Shown: positions 62,158-64,000 of the stretch, piece after piece | Position numbering within the stretch: position 1 is the first letter of the stretch | How the letters are laid out: the number at the start of each line of letters is the position of its first letter | Assembly: GCA_951394045.1 (NCBI GenBank) | Contig: OX596000.1 | Coordinates: forward strand, 992,001 to 1,056,000 | Direction: 5' to 3' | Source: Nitzschia sp. DOCU1 | Lineage: Eukaryota > Bacillariophyta > Bacillariophyceae > Bacillariales > Bacillariaceae | DNA: 64,000 bases | Notes under the pieces: generated by a model | The model's database searches: none | Seen by the model: the letters and a program-made list of their open reading frames with translations, nothing else | What the model was told of the DNA's origin: nothing | Position numbers and translations under genes: made by a program

Positions 62158-64000
62158 CTAGCCCAATTTCAGTGACACTGGAATAGGAATGAATTCATCC
62201 TTATTGGAATGACTTGTGTGGCAACGACCGCATAATTCTTGGTCTTCGAACGCTGGTTCCGGGGGCGCTGCCTTGGCAAACTTCGTTGCCCTGCGCTTAG
62301 CGGCAGCTTTCTTGACTTTATGCCAGCGAACTTCCTGGATTGCGGAATTGCAGCTGCTACAGTACGGAACAACGCCCGGAGCATTGCTGTTCTTCAAGTG
62401 ATATAGGAGCATTGCAGTGCTGTACTTGGCCCGTCGCAATGTGTCAAATTCAAGGTGACGGTACTGGGAGAATTCCAAGAGCGCATGCCGCTCATCACTG
62501 ATGGGTGACGACATGCTCACTAGAGAATTCTTGCTGTGTTCAAACTCGGAAGCGTAGGCTTCAAAAGTCTTCAGTTTCGCTTGTTCCGCCTCCGACATGG
62601 ACGCCTTCGGAAATAAGAAGCAAGTGAAGAGGCTTGTTCTGAGCCGACGAACTGATTCGCTGACTTCTTCGCCTACCCAGGATTGTCTACGGCGCTTGGC
62701 GGCTGGTTTATCGCCAGCAAGACTACTTTCGCTCGACGCATCTATGCTACCGCGACGCCTCTTCGCCCCGGGGATAGAAGGAGCCGGGTTGCGCTTGTCC
62801 AAAAGCCAATGATCATCACCGACCATGCGATGCATCACAGCCTCTGGGCCATCGGAGAGGAGATCCAGTTTATTCTTCGGCGGCGGCCGTGCGGAATTGA
62901 CTTTGTAGGAGCCTCTGCGGCCCCGACCTCGCCCCCTGCCGTGGCGGCGAGCCGGCTTTTCAAGTGTTGGTGCCGACGGAGCCTTGGATTCAGAGCCGAC
63001 GTCGCACTCCTTTGATAACGCCACTGACGACGTGGGGGAGTTTGGCATCGAGACAGAGGTAACCGAGGAGCTCAAAGACCGCGATCCGTCGGATGATCGG
63101 TCGTCTTCAATGAGAACGCTTGTAGACTTGCCCGCACATGGGACTTGTATATCCATAGTCGTATCGAGGCTCATGCTCAGATCCGCATAGACCTCCCATG
63201 AACTGCAGGCTTCTTTAGCCTCGGTGCTAGCATCCCAAATCTTTACAAGCGCCGAGAGCTCTTGATAGAAGAGGGCCTGGACTTCGTCAGCTTTGATGTG
63301 GACCAAGTGCCCGGCAGGGTTGAAGCGCTTGGCATTGGCCACCATCAACTCGACGTCCTCAACAACTTGACGAAGCTGGTCATATTCTCCGATGACACAA
63401 CGTGCATGAATGGTACCTAGGTCCATTGGCTTGGTGACTATCTCATGATAGTTTGCGAGCTTCATGGCGGCGGCGTTGACTGGGCGACGGAATGGCACTG
63501 AGGCAGGGTGGGTCATAACCCGATCTTTGACAAGAGCGGCCATCTGCAAGGCGGGACAGGGGTCTAACTCGCCACTTGACAGCGGTGTCACATTCCAGAC
63601 ACAGACTTCCGTCGGGGCCCGCACTTTGATATTACGGGCGAGGGATGCACTATGAACTCGAACCGCCTCCTCGATCCAAAAGTCCCCATCCAACAGAGGG
63701 GGACAAACCATGCGTCCCTGCTTGGCTGAGGCCTCCACACCGCTGTTCTCGTCTTCCTTGATCTGCGAGAGGTGTGTCTCGAACTCACTTTCGAATAAAC
63801 TCTTGACGTCGGTCACGACACCACAGCCAATAGCCCGGCTGAGTGCCCCGTGGTACCAGTTGATAAGACGCTCCCGGTTGGGAGTACGCTGCGACGACGG
63901 GTGGTTCCAAAACACAAACAAGTTGCCCCGCGACGGCGGGCAGGCCCAGATGTGAGCAACCTCGTATCCACGGGCACGAGCAGTAGCCAAATAAGCGACG
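62158..64000 (-). CDS. p300/CBP-type histone acetyltransferase, C-terminal part, with internal bromodomain
   Basis: About 614 residues visible; the 5' end lies beyond the right edge (the frame enters as VAYLATARARGYE). Numbering from ATARARG: residues 1-60 match the p300 HAT core (GYEVAHIWACPPSRG, FWNHPSSQRTP, RLINWYHGAL), and 100-110 (LLDGDFWIEEAV) match the p300 GDFWP block. Then comes a bromodomain (about 146-250: YHEIVTKPMDLGTIHARC, NAKRFNP with the acetyl-lysine Asn). A basic, Ser-rich linker has an AT-hook-like GRGRGRGRRG. The second half of the HAT domain then resumes (about 465-545: FTCFLFPKA, HLEFDTLRRAKYSTAMLLYHL), ending in a ZZ-like cysteine cluster (YCSSCNSAI..RWH, LCGRCHTSH) spread by a Lys/Ala-rich insert. 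It acetylates histone lysines with acetyl-CoA in the nucleus. The in-frame TTG at 63990 is not a start. Confidence 0.92.
   Translation of the reverse strand, partial: VAYLATARARGYEVAHIWACPPSRGNLFVFWNHPSSQRTPNRERLINWYHGALSRAIGCGVVTDVKSLFESEFETHLSQIKEDENSGVEASAKQGRMVCPPLLDGDFWIEEAVRVHSASLARNIKVRAPTEVCVWNVTPLSSGELDPCPALQMAALVKDRVMTHPASVPFRRPVNAAAMKLANYHEIVTKPMDLGTIHARCVIGEYDQLRQVVEDVELMVANAKRFNPAGHLVHIKADEVQALFYQELSALVKIWDASTEAKEACSSWEVYADLSMSLDTTMDIQVPCAGKSTSVLIEDDRSSDGSRSLSSSVTSVSMPNSPTSSVALSKECDVGSESKAPSAPTLEKPARRHGRGRGRGRRGSYKVNSARPPPKNKLDLLSDGPEAVMHRMVGDDHWLLDKRNPAPSIPGAKRRRGSIDASSESSLAGDKPAAKRRRQSWVGEEVSESVRRLRTSLFTCFLFPKASMSEAEQAKLKTFEAYASEFEHSKNSLVSMSSPISDERHALLEFSQYRHLEFDTLRRAKYSTAMLLYHLKNSNAPGVVPYCSSCNSAIQEVRWHKVKKAAAKRRATKFAKAAPPEPAFEDQELCGRCHTSHSNKDEFIPIPVSLKLG

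Overview
The window is eukaryotic and most likely comes from a diatom, probably a pennate one. Four things point there. Genes are intron-poor with short GT-AG introns (about 47-120 bp). Two proteins carry diatom-style bipartite plastid presequences, a hydrophobic signal peptide followed by a phenylalanine just after the predicted cleavage point (SA|F and ES|F). The gene content fits: unusual class myosins, a p300-type acetyltransferase, receptor-type nucleotide cyclase remains, GT8 and sulfotransferase genes. The repeats are Ty3/gypsy LTR retrotransposons. The species cannot be named from sequence alone.

Layout. 1-7.7 kb: two myosin heavy-chain paralogues transcribed away from each other, with a small plastid ClpS-like gene between them. 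7.9-11 kb: an unknown protein with repeated 'MDxxAFPE' motifs and a decayed relative. 11.5-13.9 kb: a receptor-type adenylate/guanylate cyclase pseudogene with several frameshifts. 13.9-32.7 kb: a nested transposon complex that can be read layer by layer. A small inverted-repeat element was hit by a larger TIR element with an 8-bp target duplication. That element was hit by gypsy element A (4-bp duplication CCTG). The composite was tandemly duplicated. Gypsy element B (4-bp duplication AATG, LTRs differing at one visible base) then landed in one of the two A copies. Element A has lost most of RT, all RNase H and the N-terminus of integrase, with the same junction in both copies, so it is a non-autonomous element.

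33.3-64 kb returns to genes: a protein with five ubiquitin-like domains, a PX-BAR sorting nexin, two tandem relatives with a possible tubby/LURP-like core (the second frameshifted), a PDZ miniprotein, CHMP1 (ESCRT-III), an atypical SDR, a double GT8 glycosyltransferase, a carbohydrate-type sulfotransferase, an MFS transporter, a four-exon 1749-residue protein joining a secreted TULIP-like region to a PqiA/LetA-like membrane region, a plastid-targeted protein ending in xanthine phosphoribosyltransferase, and the 3' part of a p300/CBP-type acetyltransferase with a bromodomain inside its catalytic domain.

The most unusual candidates are the TULIP-PqiA fusion (a possible one-polypeptide lipid transporter), the bromodomain-split p300 HAT, the plastid Xpt fusion, and the dated transposon nest. 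Glycosyltransferase, sulfotransferase and MFS genes sit side by side and may reflect secretory glycan metabolism, but eukaryotic neighbours need not cooperate. All homology calls are from reading the protein sequences; no database search was run.
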